Assembly: GCA_030144725.1 (NCBI GenBank) | Contig: JASKMD010000004.1 | Coordinates: 8,959,339-9,023,338, forward strand | From: Haematococcus lacustris | Taxonomy: Eukaryota > Chlorophyta > Chlorophyceae > Chlamydomonadales > Haematococcaceae | Reading direction: 5' to 3' | Length of the DNA stretch: 64,000 nt | Shown: positions 44,540 through 56,800 of the stretch, piece by piece | Layout: each line of letters opens with the position of its first letter | Numbering within the stretch: position 1 is the first letter of the stretch | Program-made: the position numbers and the translations under genes | The notes under the pieces: model-generated | What the model saw: only the letters and a program-made list of their open reading frames with translations | Databases searched by the model: none | Told to the model about the DNA's origin: nothing

Positions 44540-45204
44540 CCACTTTCCCTATACAACCACCCCCTCCCAATTCATCCTCCCCGGCCCCCGCTCCCTCTCC
44601 CGCCCCGACCCCCGCCCATGCCCCCAACCCATGCCCCTACACAACCCAAGCCAGGCCCCTACCCAACCCAACCCATGCCCCTAACCCAACCCACCCAGCC
44701 TTCAAGCCACCCCAACCATTTAAACCCAACTGAGCCTCCCGCCTCCCCGCCTCCCGCCTCCCTGCCTCCCGCCTCCCCGCCTCCCACCTCCCGCCTCCCT
44801 GCCTCCCGCCTTCCACATCTACCCTCCCTCCCCGCCTTCAATCCTCCACTCCCACCCCCTTTCCAGCAGCAGTCATAGCAAGCAGCCAAAAGGTAGGTAG
44901 GTGCTATAGTGCCCCTACTATCTGCTGCTGCAGCCCCCCTGCCCCCCTGCTGCTGCTGCCCCCCTGCTGCTGCTGCTGCAGCCCCCCTGCTGCTGCCGCC
45001 CCCCTGCTGCTGCTGCTGCAGCCCCCCTGCCCCCCTGCTGCTGCAGCCCCCCTGCCCCCCTACTGCTGCTGCTGCCCCCCCACTGCTGCTGCTGCCCCCC
45101 TGCCCCCCTGCTGCTGCTGCTGCTGTAACCCTGCTGCTGAATGGGGGGGCACCAGCGCTGGTTGCGCCTACTATCTGCTGACTACTGTCTGCTGCTGCAG
45201 CCCA
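44540..45204. repeat. Pyrimidine-rich and CTG/C-run low-complexity sequence
   Basis: 44730-44815 is CCTCCCGCCTCCCTG-like; 44916-45130 alternates CTGCTGCTG with C6-C7 runs and mirrors 39810-40012. No gene is seen. Confidence 0.85.
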
Positions 45205-47692
45205 CCCAGCCAGTACTGGTCAGCCAGCCAGTACTGGTCACAGCCAGCCAGCCAGTACTGGTCAGCCAGGCAGTACTGGTCACAGCCAGCCAGCCAGTAC
45301 TGGTCACAGCCAGCCAGCCAGTACTGGTCAGCCAGCCAGTACTTGTCAGCCAGCCAGTACTGGTCACAGCCAGCCAGCCAGTACTGGGCAGCCAGCCAGT
45401 ACTGGTCACAGCCAGCCAGCCAGTACTGGTCAGCCAGGCAGTACTGGTCACAGCCAGCCAGCCAGTACTGGTCAGCCAGCCAGTACTGGTCACAGCCAGC
45501 CAGCCAGCCACAGTCAGCCAGCCAGTACAGGTCTCAGCCAGCCAGCCAGTACTGGGCAGCCAGCCAGTACTGGTCACAGCCAGCCAGCCAGTACTGGTCA
45601 GCCAGGCAGTACTGGTCACAGCCAGCCAGCCAGTACTGGTCAGCCAGCCAGTACTGGTCACAGCCAGCCAGCCAGCCACAGTCAGCCAGCCAGTACAGGT
45701 CTCAGCCAGCCAGCCAGTACTGGTCAGCCAGCCAGTACTGGTCACCCAGCCAGTACTGGTCAGCCATCCAGTACTGGTCACAGCCAGCCATCCAGTACTG
45801 GTCACAGCCAGCCAGCCAGTACTGGTCAGCCAGGCAGTACTGGTCTCAGCCATCCAGCCAGTACTGGTCAGCCAGCCAATACTGGTCTCAGCCAGCCAGC
45901 CAGTACTGGTCAGCCAGCCAGTACTGGTCACAACCAGCCAGCCAGTACTGGTCACAGCCAGCCAGCCAGTACTGGTCAGCCAGCCAGTACTGGTCAGCCA
46001 GCCAGTACTGGTCAGTCAGCCAGTACTGGTCACAGCCAGCCAGCCAGTACTGGTCAGCCAGCCAGTACTGGTCACCCAGCCAGTACTGGTCAGCCAGCCA
46101 GTACTGGTCACAGCCAGGCAGCCAGTACTGGTCAGCCAGGCAGTACTGGTCACAGCCAGCCAGCCAGTACTGGTCACAGCCAGCCAGCCAGTACTTGTCA
46201 GCCAGCCAGTACTGGTCACAGCCAGCCAGCCAGCCACAGTCAGCCAGCCAGTACTGGTCTCAGCCAGCCAGCCAGTACTGGTCAGCCAGCCAGTAGTGGT
46301 CACAGCCAGCCAGCCAGTACAGGTCAGCCAGCCAGTACTGGTCTCAGCCAGCCAGCCAGTACTGGTCAGAAAGGCAGTACTGGTCACAGCCAGCCAGCCT
46401 GTACTGGTCACAGCCAGCCAGCCAGTACTGGTCAGCCAGGCAGTACTGGTCACAGCCAGCCAGCCAGTACTGGTCTCAGCCATCCAGCCAGTACTGGTCA
46501 GCCAGCCAGTACTGGTCTCAGCCATCCAGCCAGTACTGGTCAGCCAGCCAATACTGGTCTCAGCCAGCCAGCCAGTACTGGTCAGCCAGCCAGTACTGGT
46601 CACAACCAGCCAGCCAGTACTGGTCACAGCCAGCCAGCCAGTACTGGTCAGCCAGCCAGTACTGGTCACCCAGCCAGTACTGGTCAGCCAGCCAGTACTG
46701 GTCACAGCCAGCCAGCCAGTACTGGTCAGCCAGGCAGTACTGGTCACAGCCAGCCAGTACTGGTCACAGCCAGCCAGCCAGTACTGGTCAGCCAGCCAGT
46801 ACTGGTCACAGCCAGCCAGCCAGCCACAGTCAGCCAGCCAGTACTGGTCTCAGCCAGCCAGCCAGAACTGGTCAGCCAGCCAGTAGTGGTCACAGCCAGC
46901 CAGCCAGTACAGGTCAGCCAGCCAGTACTGGTCACAGCCAGCCAGCCAGTACTGGTCAGCCAGCCAGTACTGGTCACCCAGCCAGTACTGGTCACCCAGC
47001 CAGTACTGGTCAGCCAGCCAGTACTGGTCACAGCCAGCCAGCCAGTACTGGTCACAGCCAGGCAGCCAGTACTGGTCAGCCAGCCAGTACTGGTCACCCA
47101 GCCAGTACTGGTCAGCCAGCCAGTACTGGTCACAGCCAGCCAGCCAGTACAGGTCAGCCAGCCAGTACTGGTCACAGCCAGCCAGCCAGTACTGGTCAGC
47201 CAGGCAGTACTGGTCACAGCCAGCCAGCCAGTACAGGTCAGCCAGCCAGTACTGGTCACAGCCAGCCAGCCAGTACTGGTCAGCCAGGCAGTACTGGTCA
47301 CAGCCAGCCAGCCAGTACTGGTCAGCCAGCCAGTACTGGTCACAGCCAGCCAGCCAGCCACAGTCAGCCAGCCAGTACTGGTCACAGCCAGCCAGCCAGT
47401 ACTGGTCAGCCAGCCAGTACTGGTCACCCAGCCAGTACTGGTCAGCCAGCCAGTACTGGTCACAGCCAGCCAGCCAGTACTGGTCACAGCCAGCCAGCCA
47501 GTACTGGTCAGCCAGGCAGTACTGGTCACAGCCAGCCAGCCAGTACTGGTCACAGCCAGCCAGCCAGTACTGGTCAGCCAGCCAGTACTGGTCACAGCCA
47601 GCCAGCCAGTACTGGTCAGCCAGGCAGTACTGGTCACAGCCAGCCATCCAGTACTGGTCACAGCCAGCCAGCCAGTACTGGTCAGCCAGGCA
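45205..47692. repeat. CCAGTACTGG palindrome array, left part of the main array
   Basis: Tandem units of 16 and 20 bp, mostly CAGCCAGCCAGTACTGGTCA and CAGCCAGTACTGGTCA, with CACAGCC and CTCAGCC linkers and variants CAGTACAGG, CAGTAGTGG and CAATACTGG. All frames are open for long stretches, giving QPVLVSQ or STGWL polymers that are not proteins. The LINE element interrupts it at 47693. Confidence 0.97.
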
Positions 47693-47807
47693 AGAAGAAG
47701 AAAGAAGAAGAAGACTACTCCGGTATTCACCGGCGTGCATTAAGGGAGGAGCTACCGCCTGGGGCGCGGCCTGCTCCCACCATCCAACCAAATAACAGGC
47801 GTCCCCC

Positions 47808-50800
47808 CTACCCTCCCCCCCCTTTGGTAGCCCTGAGTCTGTAGCTTGTCTTTGCAATAGAGTGGGCTGCCTCCATAGCGTGTCTAGTTAACTTGTTGAG
47901 CAGCTTAGTAGTGTTGGCTTGTGTGATCCCGAGGGTCAAGAGGTGTTGCCGTGTGTGCGCTTCGTAGGTTATGCCCCCTATGCCTAGTAGGATTGGTATG
48001 ATAGCGACCATATGGTCTTCCTTGCGTATGGTCTCGGCTAAGTGGGTGTGTTGAGTGAGTGCCTTGTTTAATTGGTCCGTCCACCGTGAGTCTGAGCAGT
48101 ATTTGATTTCTATGATACAAACCCGCTTGGTGTCTTTGCCGTCCTTGCTTGCCTTCTTATGAGGGAGCACCATGAGGATATCCGGCCTGGTGGTGTGTTT
48201 AGTATCTTCTAGTTTCAGCCCGAGTGTTTGGAGTGTTGTGTGTAGCGTGTCGCTCGGGAGGTCCAGGCTTTCCTTTGCGCCCTTCTCCCAGCTGCCGGTG
48301 TCCGCAAAGCTGATGTACCCGCCTAGGGTTCCCTTGCTTATAGCTTTAGTGATGAGGCGGCCCGCCCCGTTGTGCCTCTCCTGCACCATCGGTAGTGTCT
48401 CGCTGCAGCCCGAGAGGAGGTGAGTGGCACTATCCGCTTCCCCGCAGAGTGGGCATCGGTCATCCGTCGCCCGTTTCCAGCGCATAGCTAGTTTTTGGTT
48501 GTATAGCCCCCCGGTGCGGTAGAGTAGGGCAGTGCGTTGCGCGTGGGTGGAGATGTTCGTGTCGACCATCACTCTTTCGCCCGCTCCTGTTGCTGCGACC
48601 TTCGTAATTTCTTGGGACATTTGGTAGTAGATGCTGTCCTGGTTTGCAAGGCCAAGCTTGTGTTTGCGGTGTATGTGTGCTCGCACGCTTTGGCGGCAAT
48701 CCGGCAATGGGGCGGGGGATTCGCCGTCGGTTGCGTTGCTGAGCCAGTTCTTCGTCTCTTTCCGTGTGGTTGGGCTGTAGGCCGGGGTGTTGGCGAGCTC
48801 TGGGTGTAGCGCCGCGTGCTTGGCGAGGACATCGGCGCCTTCGTTGCCGATGATGCCCGAGTGGGCCCTGACTTTGAGGAATTGGATTGTTACGGGGCTG
48901 TCGATGATAAGGGTAGCGATGGCTGCCAGGATGTCGTTGTGTCTGTGGGTGATGAGCGACATCGGGTTAGCGAGGGCTCTGCGGATCTGGTAGAGGGAGC
49001 AAAGGCTATCGGTGGCGATGCGTTTGGCCCCTGCTTTGAGTGCCGCGTGTATCGCTGTGAGTTCTGCCTTGTTGATGGTGTTGCTTTCTGGGTCGTTCAG
49101 GGCGGCTGTGATGAGGACGTTGTTCTCCGGGATATAGACCCCCGCCCCGACGCTCGCCGGGGCTGCCCCCGAGGTCTTAATGCAGCTGCCGTCCGTGTAC
49201 GCGATCGTGGCCCATTCGGTGATGGCCATCCGTGGCTGCGTCGTGGAATGGTGCGTGAGTTGTTCGTGGCTGCGTTGGTGCCCCGAGGTGGGGAGGTCCC
49301 TGTCCAGCGGCAAGCGCATATGTTGTTTGTGACCGCTAGGGGGTGTGGCTGGCTGGCTTTGATTCGTTGGTCTGTTGCGGATTGGGTGTGTGTCTCGTTG
49401 AGGGTGGAGGGCAGTGGCAGTGCTAGCCAGCCAACCTTGGGGGTTGCCTTTGGTGACGAGTTGTTGTCCTGCTGCATTCCAAATGATGTAGATGTGGAGT
49501 TTGGCGTGCTTGCCTGGCTTGGGGCATCTGGTCTTGGTGGGGGGTATGCTAGCCAGGTGCTGGCAGTACTCAGGGTAGCGCCGCAGGGTTTCAATGTGTT
49601 TAGGGTAGGAGATGCCCTTTTTCCCAGGGATTAGCATGATGGTTGCCATGGCCTCCTCTTGAGTAGCTGAATGTATAGCATGGTTGACGCATTTTAGTGC
49701 CACTGCATCATCTGCCGGTACGTTCCATGTGGATAAGCCAGTGTGGCGTACCAGTAGGCAGTTGTGGTGTGCCCCAAAGGCCGTGTCGTTGGTGTCAGGG
49801 CTCCAATAGGTGGTGGTTTCTGGTCTAACTGTGAGTGGATCAGCCCATCTTTGCACGGTGCTTGGAAAGCTTCGTGTGGTGTGTAGGGTGTTAAGGGCTT
49901 TGTCTTGTGCCCCTCTCATGGGGTGGTGGCTGCTCTGTGCGTCCTGTCTCCTTAGTAGGGCCACTACCTCTGTGGCCAGGTTGCGTGTGTGTGGTGTGTG
50001 CTGTAACCAAGCGTGTAGATGTTGGTGTTGGTCTTTTGTCAGGAGGCCAACTGTGCGACCCGACTCGTCGTGGACCGTTACGTGTTGCACTAAGTCGTGC
50101 CGTGGCATAACGGGCTCCCCCGTGCTGAGGCTCATCGCGGGGGCGGTCATGTGAGGGTGAAGTTGGAGGAAGGTTTCGCAGTTGCCCGTCCCGACGATGT
50201 CCGTCTGCGGGTTGATGGGGTAGGTGTGAAAGGTGGCCTTCGAGTGCAGGTTGGTGCACCGGGGTAGCCAGGTGTGCGGGTCCGGTAGTCCCTGTCGGGT
50301 GTGGGCCGGCAGGTGCGCGTCGGGTCTCGCATGTCTGGCCTCTTGTATCTGCCTGTTTTCCTCGTCGTAGTCGTTGCGCTTTGCCATGTAGTCCAGGTGT
50401 GCCGTGATGAGCGGCGCCGGTTCGAGAGTGGGGTGCCAGTGTACTCGTATGAGGTCCGAGTGCGCTGACTGGCGCATGGTTGTCTTAAAGTCATTGCTGC
50501 CGAACTTGCATATAGGGCACAGCCAGTATCCTGGTTCCTTGTGTCCTGACAGGTGGGCTTCCTCTAGGCAGGCTGGGTGGTAGGCCCTCTTGCAGTTGTG
50601 GCACGTTGGGCTGTCTCCTCTTGGTAGCCAGCACAGCTCACAAGTGCATACGTCCTTAGCCTCTTCCCTGCTGATGGTCTCTATGTGTGTGGGTGTATAG
50701 CCTTCTTCTGCACATAGTGGTAAGGCCCATCTATCTATGGCTGTGGGCTTCCAATGCACCTTGTAGTAGTTTTCCTTGTTGATGCCGTCCCATTGCCAGC

Positions 50801-53800
50801 CATCTATGCTGGTTATGGCCTCTTGGTGGCCGTACATGGCCCCTAGTATGCAGCCTAGGTTCTTGGGTTTACATCGGCAGGCTTTATCCACCTTCCAGCT
50901 GGAGAGTCCTGGGAGGTCAAGGCCTACTATGCGCACTATATCCTGCGGGATAGTTTGGGTCTGTCTGCCCTCATTGTTCCGTTTCGTGCCCGCCTTGGGT
51001 GGCGTGGGCTTCGTTGGGGCCGATTGTGTTGCTCGTTGCTCTCGTTTCAGCAGTCGTGAGCTCGTCCTAGTGGCATCATGGGCTGCGGGTGCCGCTGCGG
51101 CCCGGTCCGCCGTTGCTGGTTGCGTTGCGTGCATGGCCGCATACGCTTTCATATCCATATAGCGAGTTCTGGTGTCTGGCACTGCGGGTGTGGGCGCAAG
51201 TCCCGTGAGGCCCGCGGCCCATGTTGTGATTTTGCGTTGGTCGGGCGGGAGGTCGAGTGATGTGTTGCGGCTGTCTCGGATGGCACGCGTTGCGGTCGCG
51301 TCTGGGCATGAGGGTTGGGCCGCCATGGCTGCAAGTTTGTTGAGGGCGATGATGTGCTTCTGCTTGACCTTTTTTCCGTACTTCGATGTGAGCATGCTAC
51401 CGGTGATGATGTGTGTGTTGCCCTTGCAGCTGAGTTCAGAAGCGTGCGTGATGCCTAGGCTTTTGAGGCAGGTGATGCTGGCGCTGACGACATCGTGTGC
51501 TTGAGAGCTGCTGGCCTGTGTGATGAGGCGGCCGAGTGTTTGGCATTCTTCATGATAGAGAGGTAGCCCCTCTTCTGTGGCCGATAGCCCGGATATAGAG
51601 GCATAGACTAGCTGCCGTGCTCTAAGGGTGTGATGAAGGAGGGTGAGCATGCGGTGTCCTTGTGTGCTTGCCTGGGTATTGAGCCATGTGATTTGTTTGT
51701 GCAGCATGCTCCTCGAGATGTGGGCGTGTGCCACATCTGTGGACTGGAGGCTGTGTGTAAGGGCTGTCGTGTTGCGGGCGTGATATTCTTGGGCAGTGGA
51801 GCTAATGCCTATGCCTAGTTTGTCAGCGTCTTCTCTGATGATGGCATTGGGCGTTCCCAGGGGGAGTCTGAGTTTGAGCTTCACGCATTGATTGATGGAC
51901 CTGTCGTACAGCTCAAGGTCCCCTGGGGTGCACGGCACGGCGCAGAAGCTGTAGGCTAGGCTGGGTATGATGGCCGTGCGGATGATGTGTATGGCCTGCC
52001 TAGCGCTAGCAAAGGAGCGTCTGAGTCTCTCGAGTTTTTGGCGGAGCTGGGTGATCATAGCGGTGTGTTGTGGTTTCCAGTCCAGCGTCATGGTGATGAG
52101 CACTCCCAGGTAGGTGAAGGGTGAGGTCGGACGGTGGTACGTGACGGGTTTTCCTTGTAGGCTGACGGTTTGGAGTTGTTGGCGGGCCCGCTTGTCCGCT
52201 TCGGCCGCGTTGCTGCACATGCCAGTTTCGACCGAGTGATGAAGCGCCGCTGTAGCGAGGGTTTTACTGTGTGAGATGATGAGGTGACCCCAGTCCGAGA
52301 AGGCTGAGAGTTTGTCCGCTTGGCATCGGAGGTTGCGAAGGGTGTTGCAGAGTATAGCTATGTCATCTGCATAGTCGATGCTGCTGACGGTGGCGCGTTC
52401 CCCGCTGTCGGCCGTTGCTGATTTAAATTTATAGCCCCTCGCGCCCACTTGCAGCCATCGCAGGAGGGGTTCAATGTAAATGAGGAATAGGAAGGGCGAG
52501 AGAGAGTCGCCTTGTATGGTGCCCCGGTTTACGGGTACCGGGTCAGTATGGCCGTACGGGGTTTTAAAGCGCGTTGTAGCGCCCGTGTATAGGTCCTTTA
52601 CAGCGTCAGTCGCGTCCGTGGGGAAGCCTAGGTCATGCATGATCCAGAGTAGTTTGTCTTGGCACGTGGTGTTGAACGCACTGGTGAAGTCGACCAGGAG
52701 TGCGTAGATATCTGCCTTGGCCAGTTTAGCATCCTCAAGGGCCATGACAAGCATCTGCAGCTGTTGTGTGGTGTTCCTGTGGGAGCGGAACCCAGCCTGG
52801 TTCTTGCTGAGCATCCCATGAGCTTCAGCATACTCAGACAGCGTCTTGGTAATGAGGCTGGTCCACAGCTTGTAAACGGTGTTGGCTAGGCCCACAGGTC
52901 TGTAGGAGTTGAGGTCCGTTTCTTGCCCCTTGTCCTTGTAGAGGAGGCATGTGTCACTGGTTTTCCATGCTGTGGGTGTGCAACCTGTTGCCCACATGAT
53001 GATGAAGAGCTGGTGGATGGTTTCCCGCATCTCCCATGGCAGCATCTTGATGATCTCGTTCTCCACCCCGTCTGGTCCCGGGGCCTTGCCTCCTGACAGC
53101 CTGCTGATGCATTCCTGGAAGCCTGCCTTGTCCATGATGGCTGTGTGCAGCCAGTGTATGTTTTGGCATGCGTGTAATGCGAAGGCGTCGTCGGCTTTGG
53201 CGCGAGCCCACGGGTAGTTTCGTGTCTGTGTGTTAGTGTAGTGGCCAGTCTTGGGGGTCGGGGCCGCCAGCTTCTGCCCATATGCGGCGGTGATTATCCG
53301 GTTGAGGTCGGCAGGGGCTGTGCATATGGTTTTGGTGTCAGGGTCAGCTAGCGCCTGTAGGCCTTTGTGGTCGGTGCGGGACGGGCGCAAGATACGTTTG
53401 TTAGCCTTCTTGGGCTGGGTGCTGATCAGTTGTTGCATTCTGACGCGAGCTTGTGCGATGGCGAGTGCGGAGTCATCGTCGTCTAGTTGGTGGATTTGGT
53501 CGCGGTACGAGTTGGTCAGCTGGGCGAGCGCGGTCTGCACGTGATTTTCGGTTGGGTCTTCACCCTGTCGCGCTTGCACCGCGTCCCTGATCTCTTCGTT
53601 TATCGCATCTGTCTCTGGAATGAGATCGTCAATTGTCGGATGCACGTTGGTTTGCTTGAAGAGGGAGTTAGCCTTCCGGCTGAGGTCTCTAGCGGTCTTA
53701 AGCTTTCTGCCCAGTGCCAGTCTAATCCTGCACATGGTCCTGCGTTGGTAGTGCTGGCCTCCCCTTGTGAGGGTCTTAGTGTTGCATGTCTTTATAGCTG

Positions 53801-56800
53801 CCGTCCTGCAGGTTTGTAGGAGGTTTGTGAGCATGGTGGCTGCAGTGTCTACGGCTTCCCTGGCCGGGCGTCCTGCCACTGATGTCAGACGCTGTGGTTG
53901 TTGAGGGTTGGTCTTGCCAAGTGTAGCCAGGTGGTGGGTAGCCTCTGTGTATATGGGGGCTAAGAAGGCTGTCAGTTCTGCATGCAATTGTGGGACGCCT
54001 GAGCTGGGTTGTTGCACTGCCGGGCGGTAGGCTTCCCTGTCCTTGTTGGTAATGGGGGTGGTGAGGATGGTGTGGCTGTGCTTCGGTGGTTTGTGTGGGG
54101 CTGCCAGGTCTATGCCCAGGCGGGCTGTACTCAATGTGGCGGTGAGTGGCCTGTGGTCGCTCAGATAGACGTTGGTATCGACGTGCGTGCGGTGCTCAGG
54201 GCCGTGTCTTGCGTCGCGTGTTAGAATAGCGTCGATGCGGCTGTTGCAGTGCGGTTGCTGGTAGGTCCAGGCCCGGTCGCCGGGGTCAGCTTCCTTCAGG
54301 TGCATTTCTGCGGCGAACCCCCTCATCATGTTGTCTTGTGTGTATTCGGTGTGCTCGGAACGATCCTCTGTTTTCATCGTGGCGTTGATATCTCCCGCCA
54401 GGATGAGTGAGCCGGGCAGGTGGCCCGTGGCTGTTCGTATGTGTTCTTGCATTTTTCCTCGCATTAACAGCGCGTCCCCGTTGTTTCCCGACGGCCAATA
54501 CGTGGCGATGATGGTGAGCTGTTCGCACTGGTGTTGGTTGAGGGTCAGGATGACGCATCGTGCGTTCACCTCAGCGTCGATGCTCGGTGGAAGCATAGTG
54601 GTTTTCATTTGGATGGCTAAGTTGTGTTTGATGCCTATTAGTATGTCACTATGGCCTCTGTGTCGGTGTGTCGTATAGTCTGGCATGACTCTCCTCAGCC
54701 AGCCAGAGCCTGGATTGTTGCTCTTGGGCTGGGTCATGGTTTCAGTTAGGATCAGGATGTCCGGGCTGTGTTGATGCACAAGGTTCAGGACGTCGTTCCT
54801 GGACCTATGGAGGCTTCTGACGTTCAAGGTCGTTAGTGTGATAAGCTGTCGATTGTGTGTTGGTTGTGGCTGCCGGGTTGGCAAGGTGCTGTGTTGTGGG
54901 TGTGGTCCTGGGTGTTCAGGTAGGTTATCGGTGGGGGGTGGCGGTATTGTGGGGTTGGCGGCGGGGGGTGGGGTGGGGGCTGTGTTTAGGTATCTGTACA
55001 TCAGGGTTTGCGTGTGCGGGTCCTTGGTTTGCGCTCGTGGCTTGGTCCGTCTTTTGTCTACGATGGTGCCCGATGTCGTGGGCCGTTTACTGCTTGACCG
55101 GTCTTGTAGAGTGGGAAGAGTGACTGTGGGGGCGACCCGGCGCAGTCGCGGCCGGGCCTGCTTGTCTGTCGGGTGGGTGTCTGCTGTGGCTGTTAGTATG
55201 CGCTTGTAACTCGCTGGTTGTGCAGTGGGTAGCGGCCGGTCTGTTCGGGGGGTGTGCGCGGGTTGTGCGCCCAGGTCTTGGGTAGTAAGGTCGATGTGGG
55301 TGGTACGTAGATGTTGTTCCAGCTGCTCCGTTGTGGCGCGCCTTGTAGGGTCAGCTAGCCAGCATAGTGGGTGGATGAGGTTGGTATCCGCCGCGTCGCC
55401 CTTTTTAATTTGAACGAGTGTACCCTTCAGCTGAAGCCAGTCTTCCGGGGTGTCCAATCGGCATGGGCGGCCTTGTTCCGAGTCCAACCAGTGCCATGCG
55501 TTGTTAACGTGGCGGATGGTGGTAGCGTGATTGTGAGTAATGAGGACGGCGGCTGTGTTAGTGTAGCTGTCCGTCTTGCCCGTGAGCGTGGTGAGGAGCT
55601 CTGGTGTGATGTTGTTGTTGGTGGTGGTTGTGGCGGTAGGGCATAGGTGGAGGTCCTTGTGGTGGTGGTATAGGTAGTGGTTTATGGTGGAGATGGTGAA
55701 GTTGCCAGATTCCTCGTAGATGTGTGGGAGGCTGCTACGTAGTGGTATTATCCTGTGCTCCTGCCTTGCCTGGTTGGCAAGGCCTTGGATGTGTGTGTCG
55801 AGTGATTTGCAGTGGGTGATGACGTCTTCGGGCCAGATCATGGGTTTCCCTATGGCCATGTTGATGGCGTGCACAAGACAACATTGTTTGTATTGCCTTT
55901 CCATGTAGCATTGGGACGGGTCCTGGTTGTCTTCCTTGTGGCTGATAATGTGACTAATACCCTGTCGGGTGGTGGCCATTGTTTGGGCTGGTGTGGCTGC
56001 CGGGTCGGGTGCAATGACGAACACCTCGTGGAAGTGGTTCGTGTAAGAATGCGACAGCTCACAGATGGCTATAGCTGATTTACTGGAGCTGTCGGAATCT
56101 AGGAGCTTCCACTGCCCACCCAACTTCCTGAGCGCCATGCTGTGGCCGTTCGTTTTGCACAAAAAGTTGAGTGTGGCGTACTCTATCGCTATGGTGTCAA
56201 GATTGTCGTCGTTCCAATCTTCTGTGGTGCGTAGCTGAGCGACACTCGTAAGAGTGAGGCCGTATTTGGTCCTAAGGTATAGGTGAATGACCTCGTCGCT
56301 CAAGGCGCCCCCGTCCCCTCGTGCGGTATGCCACGCCTTTTTGTCGCCTTCGTCTTGTAGTGTAGTGCCCCAGGCTGTCCAAAAGTTATGCAGGTCCTCA
56401 GGCTTCACCCATTCCTTTCCAGCTGCATTGTTGAGGGAGTGGGCCTGGCAGTTGCGATTCACCTGTGCTTCGAAAAACAAGGGGTTAGGGTTAACTTCTG
56501 GGTGATGCTCCTCATTGTGGGATGGGCCTGGGTTCGCTTCAATATCACCTCCTGCTAGCAACAACCAGACTATATAGAGCAAGTAGATAGCACTGTAGCA
56601 GGGGGACATGACGCCAAGGCAATGGGCTAGCTTGGTTGATAGGGCTGGGATGCTCATGCGGGTAGGCAGATCAGGCATGCGGTTGATGCGCAGAATGTAT
56701 ATTGTGTACCGTTGCAAAGTCGTGTTGTATTGGTGAACTAGGATGCTGGTGCTTTCTGGGTTGGATGTGTAGTGGCCATGCGACTGCCAGCTAGTGAGGG

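Noticed and set aside
45205..47692. CRISPR-like look of regularly spaced palindromic repeats
   Set aside because: Spacers are not unique sequences but a few variants of the same string, there are no cas genes, and the context is a eukaryotic nuclear genome.
48816..49634. Plus-strand frame of 272 codons within the LINE
   Set aside because: It is the shadow of the RNase H region of the minus-strand polyprotein, has no recognisable motif, and the strand bias follows from codon composition.
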